64,000 nucleotides of DNA from Cytophagaceae bacterium (GTDB taxonomy: Bacteria > Bacteroidota > Bacteroidia > Cytophagales > Spirosomataceae), in the NCBI GenBank assembly GCA_027491315.1, contig JAIXWL010000008.1, forward strand, positions 62,001-126,000, in the 5' to 3' direction. How positions within the stretch are numbered: position 1 is the stretch's first letter; each line of letters starts with the position of its first letter. The notes beneath the pieces were generated by a model, which was not told where the DNA came from, did no database searches, and was given only the letters and a program-made list of their open reading frames with translations. Positions 10,383-19,390 of this stretch are shown here, piece by piece. Both the position numbers and the translations under genes were made by a program.

Positions 10383-10756
10383 TGAAAGTTCCTGTATTTA
10401 TCGATGGAAATTGTCGCTTTTGCCGCTTTTGTGCCAAAGTCCTGAAAAGTATGTGCGGGGATAAAATTCAGATTGATTACCAAGGTTCAAGTGCTTTTCA
10501 AGAGGCGGTATCGAAAAATCCCGATGACAAATGGGAAATAGACAGCATTAAAGTACTCTATCAAGATCGAGTATGGATAAAGTCCCAAGCTGTAAATATA
10601 GTCTTACAATTGGCTCCTTGGTATTATCAAATTTTTCGAGTGTTCTTTCTGTTACCTGACAAAGTGTTGGATCAGGGCTATGATTTTATTGCTAAAAATC
10701 GGCTGATTTGGGGGAAATCGGTGGACGCTTGTGAGATCAACGATTTCGCAAAATAG
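10382..10756 (+). CDS. DCC-family thiol-disulfide oxidoreductase-like protein
   Basis: 124 residues. The family signature DGNCRFC (the DxxCxxC motif near the N-terminus, followed by RFCAKVLKS) and the later hydrophobic segment around a Trp-Tyr pair are those of the DCC family (DUF393), which is predicted to be thioredoxin-fold-like. No substrate is known. It starts inside the stop codon of the T9SS protein, which suggests translational coupling. Its last 20 bases overlap the convergent lipoprotein gene. Confidence 0.8.
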   Translation: MKVPVFIDGNCRFCRFCAKVLKSMCGDKIQIDYQGSSAFQEAVSKNPDDKWEIDSIKVLYQDRVWIKSQAVNIVLQLAPWYYQIFRVFFLLPDKVLDQGYDFIAKNRLIWGKSVDACEINDFAK

Positions 10757-11834
10757 GCGTCATTTGACCAAATAATTTAGGCTCAAACATAATATCCCAT
10801 TTTCTTGCTGCTTCTTCCAGGCCAGCGTAATTGAAGTGTGTGCCATCCCACCTAAAACCGGCTCCTACCACCGATTGTAAATTAGCGCCTTCTACTACAT
10901 TTGGTAAGGTTTTTAACATGATATTTTGAGCTTCTTGAACATGTAAATCTTCTGTTTTGTTCAAACCTCTATTACTGCGGGCTAACATAAAAGTCAGGTT
11001 TTTACTTTGAAGAATTTCCCTGGTATAATCCATGTAAATGCCCGTGTACTTGATAATGTTGTCCATTGAAGTAGTTGCATCGTTTTCTCCGTGAATCACT
11101 AAAATGGCCCTTAAGCCACTTTTGGGTACTTCGGAAAGGATTTTGTTTTCAAAAAAAGCATAAGGATACCGCTTTTTCCAATCGAAAAGTGTACTGGAAA
11201 ATTCCAAGCCAAGTGCTGATTTTCCCCATTGTTCTGAGGTGGAACCGCCTATACCTGTGCTATAAAAACGAATAGGGACCTGATATCGAACTTTTAATTT
11301 ATCGGCTAATCTTCCCCAAAATGCCACCACATTGTTGTCCGAATACTTAATGACTTCACACCATTCTTTATCGTAATCTGTTAATTCATAGGGAGGTTGA
11401 CCTTCGGCAAGGGAATGTCCAATGATGGCAAAAACTTCTCCCACTTTGAAGGGAGATTTCGTTAAAATGGTATCACTGATGGTTTTATTATCTTGAATTA
11501 ATTTGATTTCTGGGTAGTATCCGCCAGCTTGCAGTAGGAATTCACCTTTGAAACTGGCTCCTTCTTTAGATAGATTTAACCAGTCAGTCTCTTTTCCTCC
11601 TAGTATGTTTTTGAACTTTACTTGAGCAGAGCTGAATGTTTGGCTGCTTTGACCTACTAAAACAATTTTGCCCTGGTTATTGAGATCCCTTTGAACGAAC
11701 ATGCGGCTATTGGTCGCATCAATGGAAATGTTTCCTTGTTGACTGCCCATGGGATTTGTTTCCTCTGTTTTACAAGAATTAAATACCATTAAGCTGAATG
11801 TAAGAGCCAAGAATGACAAAATTCGAAAGAACAT
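10737..11834 (-). CDS. SGNH/sialate-O-acetylesterase-like lipoprotein
   Basis: 365 residues from the ATG at 11834. The open frame extends to 11927, but only the later start gives a lipoprotein signal (FFRILSFLALTFSLMVFNSC, lipid Cys21). An N-terminal beta domain is followed by a SASA-type SGNH esterase domain. The nucleophile block reads IGHSLAEG (Ser141) where the family has GQSNxxG; VIHGENDAT replaces WHQGE; the catalytic Asp-His pair is RWDGTHFNYAG. It resembles the N-terminal half of the protein at 15061-17238. It probably de-esterifies an acetylated glycan, but the altered Gln/Asn positions leave activity open. Confidence 0.72.
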   Translation of the reverse strand: MFFRILSFLALTFSLMVFNSCKTEETNPMGSQQGNISIDATNSRMFVQRDLNNQGKIVLVGQSSQTFSSAQVKFKNILGGKETDWLNLSKEGASFKGEFLLQAGGYYPEIKLIQDNKTISDTILTKSPFKVGEVFAIIGHSLAEGQPPYELTDYDKEWCEVIKYSDNNVVAFWGRLADKLKVRYQVPIRFYSTGIGGSTSEQWGKSALGLEFSSTLFDWKKRYPYAFFENKILSEVPKSGLRAILVIHGENDATTSMDNIIKYTGIYMDYTREILQSKNLTFMLARSNRGLNKTEDLHVQEAQNIMLKTLPNVVEGANLQSVVGAGFRWDGTHFNYAGLEEAARKWDIMFEPKLFGQMTPILRNR

Positions 11835-11854
11835 GCAATTGAAATTTAGGAGCG

Positions 11855-11886
11855 TTTCAGATAGCCAGAAGATTAATTTATCTTTG
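11855..11886 (+). promoter_or_regulatory. Putative promoter of fabD
   Basis: TTTC (11855-11858), 20 bases, then TATCTTTG (11879-11886), an exact match to the Bacteroidota -7 box TAnnTTTG. It lies in the divergent gap, 48 bases before the fabD ATG. Confidence 0.55.
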
Positions 11887-11934
11887 TCAAAGATTGTGAA
11901 TCTTAAATCAAAAATATAACAAAACATAATAAAA

Positions 11935-12819
11935 ATGAAGGCATTCGTATTTCCCGGTCAAGGATCTCAATTTCCAGGTATGGCCAAAGATTTATATGAG
12001 AACTATGCTTTAGCGAAAGAAATCGTGGATGAGGCGGATCAAATTTTAGGATTCTCATTATCGAAAGTCATGTTTGAAGGGTCTGATGAAGATTTAAAAC
12101 AAACGAAGGTAACGCAACCTGCTATTTATTTACACTCGGTTTTGGTGGCTAAATTGGGAAAAGATTTTGCCCCAGATATAGTAGCGGGTCATTCATTGGG
12201 CGAGTTTTCTGCCTTGGTGGCGGCTGGTGGATTATCTTGGCAGGACGGCTTACGATTGGTTTACCAAAGAGCTTTAGCCATGCAAAAAGCTTGTGAAATA
12301 GTACCGAGTACCATGGCAGCAGTATTAGGATTAGCAGATGCGGAAATCGAAAAAATATGTGCGGAATTAGATGGAGAGGTGGTAGCTGCCAATTATAATT
12401 GTCCGGGACAAGTAGTGATTTCAGGAAGTGTTTCAGGGATTGAAAAAGCGGCTGAATTATTGAAAGCGGCTGGAGCTAAACGTGTATTAACGCTACCGGT
12501 AGGTGGGGCATTCCATTCACCTTTTATGGAGCCTGCACGTGTAGAGTTAGCTGCGGCCATTGAAGCAACCACGATTGAACGACCTATTTGTCCGATTTTC
12601 CAAAATGTCACAGCAAAAGCTTCGCAAGACCCAGCGGAAATTAAACAAAATTTAATTGCCCAGTTAACAGGTGCCGTTCGTTGGACACAGTCGGTAGAAG
12701 GTATGGTGGCAGCTGGTGCAACCGACTTTATTGAGTGTGGACCGGGAAAAGTTTTACAGGGTTTGGTGAAGAAAATTAGCGCTGAGGTGCAAGTGGCTTC
12801 GATGGAGTTGGCTTCTTAG
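11935..12819 (+). CDS. fabD: Malonyl-CoA:ACP transacylase
   Basis: 294-residue enzyme that loads malonyl groups onto ACP for fatty-acid synthesis. It has the N-terminal FPGQGSQFPGM, the active-site Ser87 in VAGHSLGEFSALVAAG, the catalytic His194 in GGAFHSPFM, and the C-terminal ECGPGKVLQGL. It is a single-gene unit here, away from fabF/acpP, with its own promoter-like sequence. tRNA-Gln follows on the same strand. Confidence 0.96.
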   Translation: MKAFVFPGQGSQFPGMAKDLYENYALAKEIVDEADQILGFSLSKVMFEGSDEDLKQTKVTQPAIYLHSVLVAKLGKDFAPDIVAGHSLGEFSALVAAGGLSWQDGLRLVYQRALAMQKACEIVPSTMAAVLGLADAEIEKICAELDGEVVAANYNCPGQVVISGSVSGIEKAAELLKAAGAKRVLTLPVGGAFHSPFMEPARVELAAAIEATTIERPICPIFQNVTAKASQDPAEIKQNLIAQLTGAVRWTQSVEGMVAAGATDFIECGPGKVLQGLVKKISAEVQVASMELAS

Positions 12820-12902
12820 CTTTGTCAAGTGCAAATTAAATGCTTGATTTAGAGCATTCAAGCTGATTTCGGATGAAATAATTCAATTTTTTTTGAAGCA
12901 CA

Positions 12903-12934
12903 TTTGATAATTCGCTTAGGAGGTCTTATTTTTG
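12903..12934 (+). promoter_or_regulatory. Promoter of tRNA-Gln
   Basis: TTTG (12903-12906), 20 bases, then TATTTTTG (12927-12934). Both boxes match the Bacteroidota housekeeping consensus exactly. The tRNA begins 15 bases after the -7 box, which fits a start site just before the mature 5' end. Confidence 0.75.
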
Positions 12935-12949
12935 CATTCGATTTGGAAT

Positions 12950-13020
12950 TGACCTATGGTGTAATGGTAACACATCTGATTTTGGTTCAGTCGTTCTAGG
13001 TTCGAATCCTAGTAGGTCAA
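12950..13020 (+). tRNA. tRNA-Gln (TTG)
   Basis: 71-base cloverleaf. The acceptor arms are TGACCTA (12950-12956) and TAGGTCA (13013-13019) with discriminator A. The anticodon loop is TTTTGGT with TTG at the centre, and the T-arm CTAGG-TTCGAAT-CCTAG is perfect. A U-A first pair is usual for tRNA-Gln. CCA is not encoded. It has an exact promoter upstream and a terminator downstream. Confidence 0.95.
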
Positions 13021-13028
13021 CCACCCTT

Positions 13029-13062
13029 TCCCTCACTGATTTTTCGGTGAGGGATTTTTTTT
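13029..13062 (+). terminator. Rho-independent terminator after tRNA-Gln
   Basis: Stem TCCCTCAC (13029-13036) with GTGAGGGA (13047-13054), then a run of eight T. Confidence 0.9.
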
Positions 13063-13141
13063 GCTTTTGGTGTAATCAATAAAATTGGATTTTTGGCTAG
13101 CCGGCCTTATTTTTAAGTTATTCTCATGTAAATCTTTGATT

Positions 13142-13639
13142 TTGAAATACCTGATCATCCTATTTTTGATTTTTCTCAGCTCCTGTGCCAGCCAAGTTCA
13201 GTACCAAGTGGGAATTTCCAAATTTACTAATCAAGATTATTTGGGGGCCAACCAAGATTTTAGTGAGGCCTTAGCAAAAGATAAACGAAATGATGAAATC
13301 TATTTTGCTCGTGCAGTTAGTCGAAGTTTGGCAGGTTATCATTCTTTAGCTATAGCCGACATGAATAAAGCCATCAGTTTGAATGATTCACGGCCGGACT
13401 ATTATTTTTTTCGAGCTTATTTTAAATCACAATTGGCCTACCACAAAAGTGCCATCAAGGATTATTCCATTTGTATTTCAAAAGCTCCTTATTACGTGGA
13501 AGTGTATCGTCACCGTGCTTTATCATTTATTGAATTGGGCGATTTGACGGAGGCTTGTTTGGATATTCAAGAAGCTATTGCTGCAGGAGATACTGCGGCT
13601 ATTGCTCTACAGTCAAAATATTGCCTTAAACAGCCTTAA
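13142..13639 (+). CDS. TPR-repeat lipoprotein
   Basis: About 165 residues. A hydrophobic signal ends in the lipobox FLSSC, then tandem tetratricopeptide-like repeats follow (for example FTNQDYLGANQDFSEALAKD, AGYHSLAIADMNKAISLN, LAYHKSAIKDYSICISKA, LGDLTEACLDIQEAIAAG). It is probably an outer-membrane or periplasmic protein-interaction scaffold. No ATG exists at the start. TTG at 13142 gives a compact lipoprotein signal, while TTG at 13085 would give 184 residues with an awkward charged N-terminus. The start is therefore uncertain. Confidence 0.7.
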   Translation: MKYLIILFLIFLSSCASQVQYQVGISKFTNQDYLGANQDFSEALAKDKRNDEIYFARAVSRSLAGYHSLAIADMNKAISLNDSRPDYYFFRAYFKSQLAYHKSAIKDYSICISKAPYYVEVYRHRALSFIELGDLTEACLDIQEAIAAGDTAAIALQSKYCLKQP

Positions 13640-13784
13640 GTTCCCTTATTTTATTTTTAGGACAAATTTTGCATCTGAATAATGCAATTTTGTAGCAATA
13701 ATTTATAATTAAATTTAAATTGCAACATAGGTGTGCGGACATATCTTGATGATGTAGATGCGATGAGGTTTATTTTTTCATTTT

Positions 13785-14948
13785 ATGATTCCCAATTTAT
13801 CCAATATTTTCCGTCAGTGGAATGACTTAATTAGCAAATGGTCCCAGCATCAATTAGGGGTTGTTATCATTTGCCTCTCCTTGTTTGTTGGATTTTCTGC
13901 CCTTTATTTTCCAAAGGTTTTTCACAAGCGAATAAATAATTCATGGACTAGCAATGAAAAGTACATGATTGATTTTGTCAATCGTAAGATTGAACATCCT
14001 TTTTTAGCAGCTGTAGGAAATAATTCTCGTGAACATTATTCCAAAAGGGAATTGCGAGTAACCCCCTATTTTATAGGCATGATCTTTCACTTAAATGCCA
14101 TCCGGCTATTTTATTTACAAGTATTTTTATTGCCTTTTTTTCTATTTGGTTTTTTTAATCTGATTCGAAAATTAACCCACGGAGATGCCCCTCTGGCATT
14201 TTGGTCTACGGCATGTATACTTTTCACTTATGTGGGGCATTCATTTGTATATGACACACTTTTTTATGATTCTTATGCCTTTTGCTTCTTATTAGTTGCC
14301 TGTTACTTTTATGATCGACTATGGTCTGTTTTAGCGCTTTTGTTAGCTTTTTTTGTAGATGAGCGAAGCCTTTTCCCAGCTTTAAATCTAGCTCTACTGT
14401 ACTTATTTCATTCAGGAATACCTCAAGGAAAATGGTCGGAATTACTTCGTGATTTCATATGGAAAAATAAAGGAGCCCAGTATCTTTTATTGAGTTATGT
14501 TTTATATGCGCTAATCCGTTATTATTTATATGTCACTTTTCAATTGGAAACTCCTATTGGAAAGCAGGCTGGTGTTCAGTTAGGTTTTGCCTTTTTGCAT
14601 GGTTACAAGCTACCTTATGCTTTATTTTCATCTTTGAAATGGGCCATCATATTACCTATAATGGGATTAATTTATTTCATCAAACAAAGGAAATGGACTT
14701 TGGCTTGGTTTTATTTTGGAACCTATTTGCTATCATTTATGGCTGCCACGGCAGTAGATGATGTCACTCGAAGTCTAACCTTTTGCTTTCCAATTTTATT
14801 TGTATTGTTTCCGATCATATTTCGTTTGAAGGAGGCTGAAAATGCGCGCGTTTTTATGTGTCTTTTGTTTTTGGCGAATTTCTTGACACCTACCTATACC
14901 TTGTTGATGCATTTGGAGCGTATATCACCTTTCAATTGGATCTTTTAA
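13785..14948 (+). CDS. Polytopic membrane protein of unknown function
   Basis: 387 residues with roughly nine to ten hydrophobic segments spread over the whole length, starting near residue 25 (VVIICLSLFVGFSALYF). A charged stretch (SNEKYMIDFVNRKIEHP...SREHYSKRELR) between the first and second segments would be extracytoplasmic. The overall form recalls GT-C-type glycosyltransferases and EpsG-like proteins, but no catalytic motif is recognisable. It stands alone between the TPR lipoprotein and the esterase gene. Confidence 0.6.
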   Translation: MIPNLSNIFRQWNDLISKWSQHQLGVVIICLSLFVGFSALYFPKVFHKRINNSWTSNEKYMIDFVNRKIEHPFLAAVGNNSREHYSKRELRVTPYFIGMIFHLNAIRLFYLQVFLLPFFLFGFFNLIRKLTHGDAPLAFWSTACILFTYVGHSFVYDTLFYDSYAFCFLLVACYFYDRLWSVLALLLAFFVDERSLFPALNLALLYLFHSGIPQGKWSELLRDFIWKNKGAQYLLLSYVLYALIRYYLYVTFQLETPIGKQAGVQLGFAFLHGYKLPYALFSSLKWAIILPIMGLIYFIKQRKWTLAWFYFGTYLLSFMAATAVDDVTRSLTFCFPILFVLFPIIFRLKEAENARVFMCLLFLANFLTPTYTLLMHLERISPFNWIF

Positions 14949-15060
14949 AGACCTTAGAAGTGCATTTATCGAGTCTTTCTTAGTTTCATTTCCCTAAGCG
15001 GATGCTTTTTACTATTTTTATAGCCAAATTTTAAATTATTTACACGTCAAACATCCAACC

Positions 15061-17238
15061 ATGAAATACTTGCTTCTTTGTTATTCAGTATTCTTATCTA
15101 TGCTGGTAAATGCTCAAGTATCCATTGTTTTTCCTCATAATCGCCAGATTTTTCAGCGTAATGCTCAGAATGAGGCCATCATTTCCATACTTGGAAATTG
15201 CCCACAGGATGTCAGCTCGGTTCAATACAAGTTTGAACCAGTTAAAGCGGGTCAAGGGACTTTAATTAACTGGACAAGTATCAGTAGCGCACCTGCTTCT
15301 GGTTTTTATCAAGAGAAGGTGACGGTTAAAGGTGGCTGGTATACCTTAAAGATTCGCACCTACCAGGGTGATAAATTAAAAGATTCTACGCAATTAGAAC
15401 GGGTTGGAGTAGGGGAGAATTTTATTATTTCGGGTCAATCCAATGCTCAAGGTGGTAATGGAAGACGTTCTGAAGAAAGTTTTTCAAAAGATGATCGTGT
15501 CAATGTAGCCAATATTTACAACTATTATAAGGATTATAATAATTCTCCATTTTACCGCTATTTAGGTCAATTAAACACGGATTTCCCTTTCACAGATTTT
15601 CAACATTTAGATGCCAAAAATACGATAGGTCCCATGGGCCTCTCCAATTATTATTGGGCTAGGTTGGGCGACCGTTTAGCAGAGACTTATAATGTGCCTG
15701 TCTGTTTTATTAATACGGCTTGGTTAGCTACCGCCATGAGAAACTGGTATGAGTCATCCTTGCCCGACCCTAAACCCTCTGCTAATCCATTTGATCCAAC
15801 TCTTTTTTATGATGCTGGTTTTCCCTTTAAAAATTTAAAGCGAGCAGTTGAGCTTTTTGGTAAGAAAAATGGAGTAAGAGCTATTCTTTGGCATCAAGGA
15901 GAAACCGATGCTTTTGGACTTAGATTCGACCCTATTGAACTCAGAAAAGCCAAAACAGATACTTATCAGCAGAATTTTAAAGATATGATTAAGAACCTAC
16001 GGACACAAACCGGAATCGATGTGCCCTGGTTAATTTCACGCGTTTCTTATTCGGCAGGTATTGCAAATGGAGTTTGTAGCATTGAATATAAGGATGAGTT
16101 ATTGATTAGAAAACAAAGTGATATGGTAACCGAGGTGAGTGGTATTCCAGAGATTTACTTAGGTCCTTATACCGATGTGGTGGAGATACCGCGTAAAACA
16201 GACGATTTTTCTGGTTGTGTCCATTTTTCACCTGACGCATACGAGGAATTAGCCTACCTTTGGTTGGAAAAAATTGGGGATGCCATTGGTAAAAATGCGA
16301 AGCCAATTAGCCCTAAACCATTACCAAGTTTCTCGGTGATTTGTGATAATAGTAATGCTACCAATTTGAGTGTTCAAACCACAGATAATATTAAATGGCT
16401 AAACGAGAGTGCTCAAGTTGTCAATTCTACAGCTACCATTCAAAAGGCTTTATCTGGCAATTATTCCATGCGTTTGGAGGACCGAGTTGGTAATGAATTT
16501 ACTGTTCCTTTGTTTCAATTTAAGCCTTTACAAGCACCTGCTACTCCTATTATCCTGGTCAAAGGTGATACCCTATTTTGCCAAGGGGGTTCTGTTGAAC
16601 TGCAAGTTGCTAACCCTGATTTAACCTATATTTGGAATACTGGAGCCCAATCTTCGCTTATTACCGTTAAGGATAAAGGTTCATTTCAAGTAAAAGGGAC
16701 GAATGCTTATCAATGTACTACTACGTTTTCGAAGGCAGTAAATACCCAGGTTTTTGATATTCCTGCTGCACCTGTTATCACCCAGGAAAGTCCTTATTTT
16801 CTCAAGACTTCCATCTTGAAAACAAGTGACACCAATTTGTTTTGGGAATTTAATCAAACGGTATTGCCAGAAAAAAACACCTTGTTACGCGTTCGAGATT
16901 CCGGAACCTATTCCTTGTATTTGACCAAAAAGTATTTTCCAGGACCTACTTGCGTTTCACCCAAGGCTAGTTTCAGCTACAGTCTTCCAGATGATCTTGG
17001 AGTAGTTGTATTCCCTAATCCTGTGATTAATTCTATGTCATTGCAGGCCAGAACATCCTTAGCGGGTGCCTTGGTTAAAATTTATACCTTGGATGGCCGA
17101 TTGGTGATGGATTCACAAATTAGTCAAGATGGATCAGCCCAAATAAACGTACAGCACCTTTCGCAAGGCATGTATAAATTATGGGTAAGAACAAATGATC
17201 AATTGGAATACGTGAAAAATATCATCGTAAGCCATTAA
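15061..17238 (+). CDS. Sialate-O-acetylesterase-like hydrolase with T9SS sorting domain
   Basis: 725 residues. Signal peptide 1-18 (SMLVNAQ); beta domain 20-115; SASA/SGNH esterase domain about 118-425 with nucleophile block ISGQSNAQGG (Ser127), ILWHQGETDA and a terminal His in GCVHFSPDAYEELA; beta-sandwich segments 430-640; C-terminal T9SS type A domain from about 650 (VVFPNPVINSMSLQ...LDGRLVMD...GMYKLWVR). It is likely secreted to the cell surface to remove acetyl groups from glycans. The stop interlocks with the convergent gene at 17235. Confidence 0.85.
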   Translation: MKYLLLCYSVFLSMLVNAQVSIVFPHNRQIFQRNAQNEAIISILGNCPQDVSSVQYKFEPVKAGQGTLINWTSISSAPASGFYQEKVTVKGGWYTLKIRTYQGDKLKDSTQLERVGVGENFIISGQSNAQGGNGRRSEESFSKDDRVNVANIYNYYKDYNNSPFYRYLGQLNTDFPFTDFQHLDAKNTIGPMGLSNYYWARLGDRLAETYNVPVCFINTAWLATAMRNWYESSLPDPKPSANPFDPTLFYDAGFPFKNLKRAVELFGKKNGVRAILWHQGETDAFGLRFDPIELRKAKTDTYQQNFKDMIKNLRTQTGIDVPWLISRVSYSAGIANGVCSIEYKDELLIRKQSDMVTEVSGIPEIYLGPYTDVVEIPRKTDDFSGCVHFSPDAYEELAYLWLEKIGDAIGKNAKPISPKPLPSFSVICDNSNATNLSVQTTDNIKWLNESAQVVNSTATIQKALSGNYSMRLEDRVGNEFTVPLFQFKPLQAPATPIILVKGDTLFCQGGSVELQVANPDLTYIWNTGAQSSLITVKDKGSFQVKGTNAYQCTTTFSKAVNTQVFDIPAAPVITQESPYFLKTSILKTSDTNLFWEFNQTVLPEKNTLLRVRDSGTYSLYLTKKYFPGPTCVSPKASFSYSLPDDLGVVVFPNPVINSMSLQARTSLAGALVKIYTLDGRLVMDSQISQDGSAQINVQHLSQGMYKLWVRTNDQLEYVKNIIVSH

Positions 17239-18095
17239 TTATAATCTTGTTCTAGGAATTTTTTCAATTTGATTTTGTCGTCTGACTTGTTGAAATCATT
17301 TGCTGCTTTTCCCCATGTCCAAAGGGTATAGGATAAAACTAAATCCTTTGGCAAATCTGCTGGTATTCCAGAGCTGATTCCTCCTTTTTTTGTTTTGATA
17401 AGAACAACCCCATTGGCTCCTCTTACTCCATAAATGGCGGTTAAGGAAGCATCTTTTAATACTTGAACTGATTCGATATCATTCGGATTAATGGAGTTCA
17501 AATTTCCTGATACGGGAACATCATCCACCACATATAAAGGACTGTTTGAATTAATAGATCCATATCCACGGATACGAACCATGGTTGCTCCACCAGGAGA
17601 ATTGTCATTACCTACCGTCACTCCGGCAACCTGACCTATCATTTTTTGATTGACGCTTGCTGCGTTTACATTTGCTAGGTTTTTATCGGTGATCTTCGCA
17701 GGAGCCCCATTATCCTTAGCTCTTTCTTTGGGAGCAATACCTGTATAATTCTTTTGAATAAATTCGATGCCAATCCCAGCTTGTCCAGCCGTATTTCTTG
17801 ATTTATGGATTTTGATTTGCTGGATTTGGTTGATAGGGATGATGGTGGTATCATAAAAAGGTGCCTTGGTAAAGACGTCCATTGGGTCATAGAGGTAGAT
17901 GAATAAACTATCTCGACGAATACTAAATGTTCGGCTTGCTTCCAGGGCTTGGCTTTTATTTGCCAATGCACTGGAAGAGGCTGTTTTGCCGAAATACGTA
18001 CTTAAAATCTGACTAACTTCTTGAGAAGATGTGGAAGCTTGTCCACACACTGAAACACTCGCAAAAACAAACAGGGAAAAGAACACGTATTTCAT
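17235..18095 (-). CDS. Barrel-less TonB-dependent receptor plug-domain protein
   Basis: 286 residues with a signal peptide (VFASVSVCGQ). Residues about 130-240 are a SusC/RagA-like plug: KMIGQVAGVTVGNDNSPGGA, RIRGYGSINSNSPLYVVDDVPV, NPNDIESVQVLKDASLTAIYGVRGANGVVLIKTKKG. The ~600-residue beta barrel that should follow is missing; only a ~45-residue charged tail remains. The region before the plug is not a standard carboxypeptidase-like domain. Similar stand-alone plug proteins exist in Bacteroidota, so this need not be a pseudogene. It is eleven bases after the AGE epimerase in the same operon. Confidence 0.75.
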   Translation of the reverse strand: MKYVFFSLFVFASVSVCGQASTSSQEVSQILSTYFGKTASSSALANKSQALEASRTFSIRRDSLFIYLYDPMDVFTKAPFYDTTIIPINQIQQIKIHKSRNTAGQAGIGIEFIQKNYTGIAPKERAKDNGAPAKITDKNLANVNAASVNQKMIGQVAGVTVGNDNSPGGATMVRIRGYGSINSNSPLYVVDDVPVSGNLNSINPNDIESVQVLKDASLTAIYGVRGANGVVLIKTKKGGISSGIPADLPKDLVLSYTLWTWGKAANDFNKSDDKIKLKKFLEQDYN

Positions 18096-18106
18096 GGCTT
18101 TATGAG

Positions 18107-19390
18107 TTAATTAGAGTTGGCTAAGACCTTTGCTGCTTCGCCTAATTTTTCATAGGACAAAATCATCGATCTTACGTTATGGTAGTTAATTTTCCATGAG
18201 TGTGACATGTGTCTCCAGATAGGTTCTCCCTCTCTAGTCATCAAAGGCCACCACTCACCGGTGTTAAAATTAATCATTTTATCGAAAACAAAACGATGTA
18301 CTTGACGATAAGCTTTCAAGAAGTCTTGATCTTTAGTTAAAAGGTAGGCATCTGCCATACCAATCAGCATTTCAGCCTGTTGCCAAAATTCCTTTTCTTT
18401 ATCATAGACTTGTCCATCATGAGATCCTTCCACATATACACCCCCAAATTCCCAATCGATTCCATGCTCCATGGAGTGGTAAAATGCTTTTTTTAGGTTT
18501 TCCATGTAGTCGGCCACGGGGAATTTTCCTATGCGTAATGCTTGCATAAGCAGCCAACCAAATTCTGAATTATGTCCATAGGAGGTATTGTCTACAGCAG
18601 AGGCTTTTTGTCCGCCCTCTGCAAATCGATCCCAACCCCAAACGATATCAAACTTAATTTGAGGCGCTACGCTCCAATCTGACCAAAACTGAGGGACACC
18701 TGTTCCGTACACGGGATGCATGATTTTTTGAATCAAGATATCGATCGACTCCTTTAATTTTCTACGGTGCACTTCTTTGCCACTTGCTTCATAAAGGGTG
18801 GTGAAAGCTTCCATTAAGTGCATGTGCACATCCAAAGTTTTTCGGTCTCCACCCGGAGATCCTGGGCCCATTAGTTCCCATTCTTCCGAGAAGAATTCCC
18901 AATATCCACCTAGGTTAGTATCTACGGCATATTTTTGCAATAAGTCAAAAGTCTTTTCAGCATATTCCAGACCGATTGGATCACCCGTGGCAAGTGTATA
19001 TTCACTTAAACTATAGATGACAAAACTGTGGCCATATCCAATTTTTTGTTTGTTGGTCGCAATTCCTTTGCGGTCCATCATCCAGTAAAAACCTCCGTTT
19101 TTCTCATCCCACATTTTCTCTATCAGAAATTTAACGCCATGCTCGGCCATTTCCTTCATGATAGGACCACCAAATCCATGTCGATAGGCTTGAGAATAGG
19201 TAAACACGGAACGGGTTTGCGCAATGAGTGATTTTTCATCAGTTCCTGAGTCGTTTCCAAACTCATCAAAATGGGTTAAATACCCCCCATATTCTTTATC
19301 AATAGTTCTTTTTGACCAGAAAGGCAGTAAATGCGCTTCGGTATAATCTTTGATTTCTTTTCTTAGTGTTTCAATTTCTTGAACGTTCAT
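18107..19390 (-). CDS. AGE-family sugar 2-epimerase/isomerase
   Basis: 427 residues, an (alpha/alpha)6-barrel enzyme of the N-acylglucosamine 2-epimerase superfamily. Family landmarks are FWSKRTIDKEYGGYLTHFD at the N-terminus, YGHSFVIYSLSEY, DVHMHLMEAFTTLYE, TSYGHNSEFGWLL with a catalytic-type His, and WKINYHNVRSM near the C-terminus. The HMHLMEAF segment resembles cellobiose 2-epimerases and mannose isomerases as much as GlcNAc epimerases, so the substrate is open. The upstream open frame is spurious; the ATG at 19390 overlaps the PfkB stop by four bases (ATGA). Confidence 0.83.
   Translation of the reverse strand: MNVQEIETLRKEIKDYTEAHLLPFWSKRTIDKEYGGYLTHFDEFGNDSGTDEKSLIAQTRSVFTYSQAYRHGFGGPIMKEMAEHGVKFLIEKMWDEKNGGFYWMMDRKGIATNKQKIGYGHSFVIYSLSEYTLATGDPIGLEYAEKTFDLLQKYAVDTNLGGYWEFFSEEWELMGPGSPGGDRKTLDVHMHLMEAFTTLYEASGKEVHRRKLKESIDILIQKIMHPVYGTGVPQFWSDWSVAPQIKFDIVWGWDRFAEGGQKASAVDNTSYGHNSEFGWLLMQALRIGKFPVADYMENLKKAFYHSMEHGIDWEFGGVYVEGSHDGQVYDKEKEFWQQAEMLIGMADAYLLTKDQDFLKAYRQVHRFVFDKMINFNTGEWWPLMTREGEPIWRHMSHSWKINYHNVRSMILSYEKLGEAAKVLANSN

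Noticed and set aside
13639-13784. Inverted repeat TTGCAT/ATGCAA (13669-13687) as a terminator of the TPR gene
   Set aside because: The arms are only six bases, AT-rich, and without a T-run.
17235-18095. Calling the TonB plug gene a pseudogene
   Set aside because: The frame is intact with a signal peptide and a tail that ends cleanly at an interlocked stop, and no barrel fragments follow in any frame.
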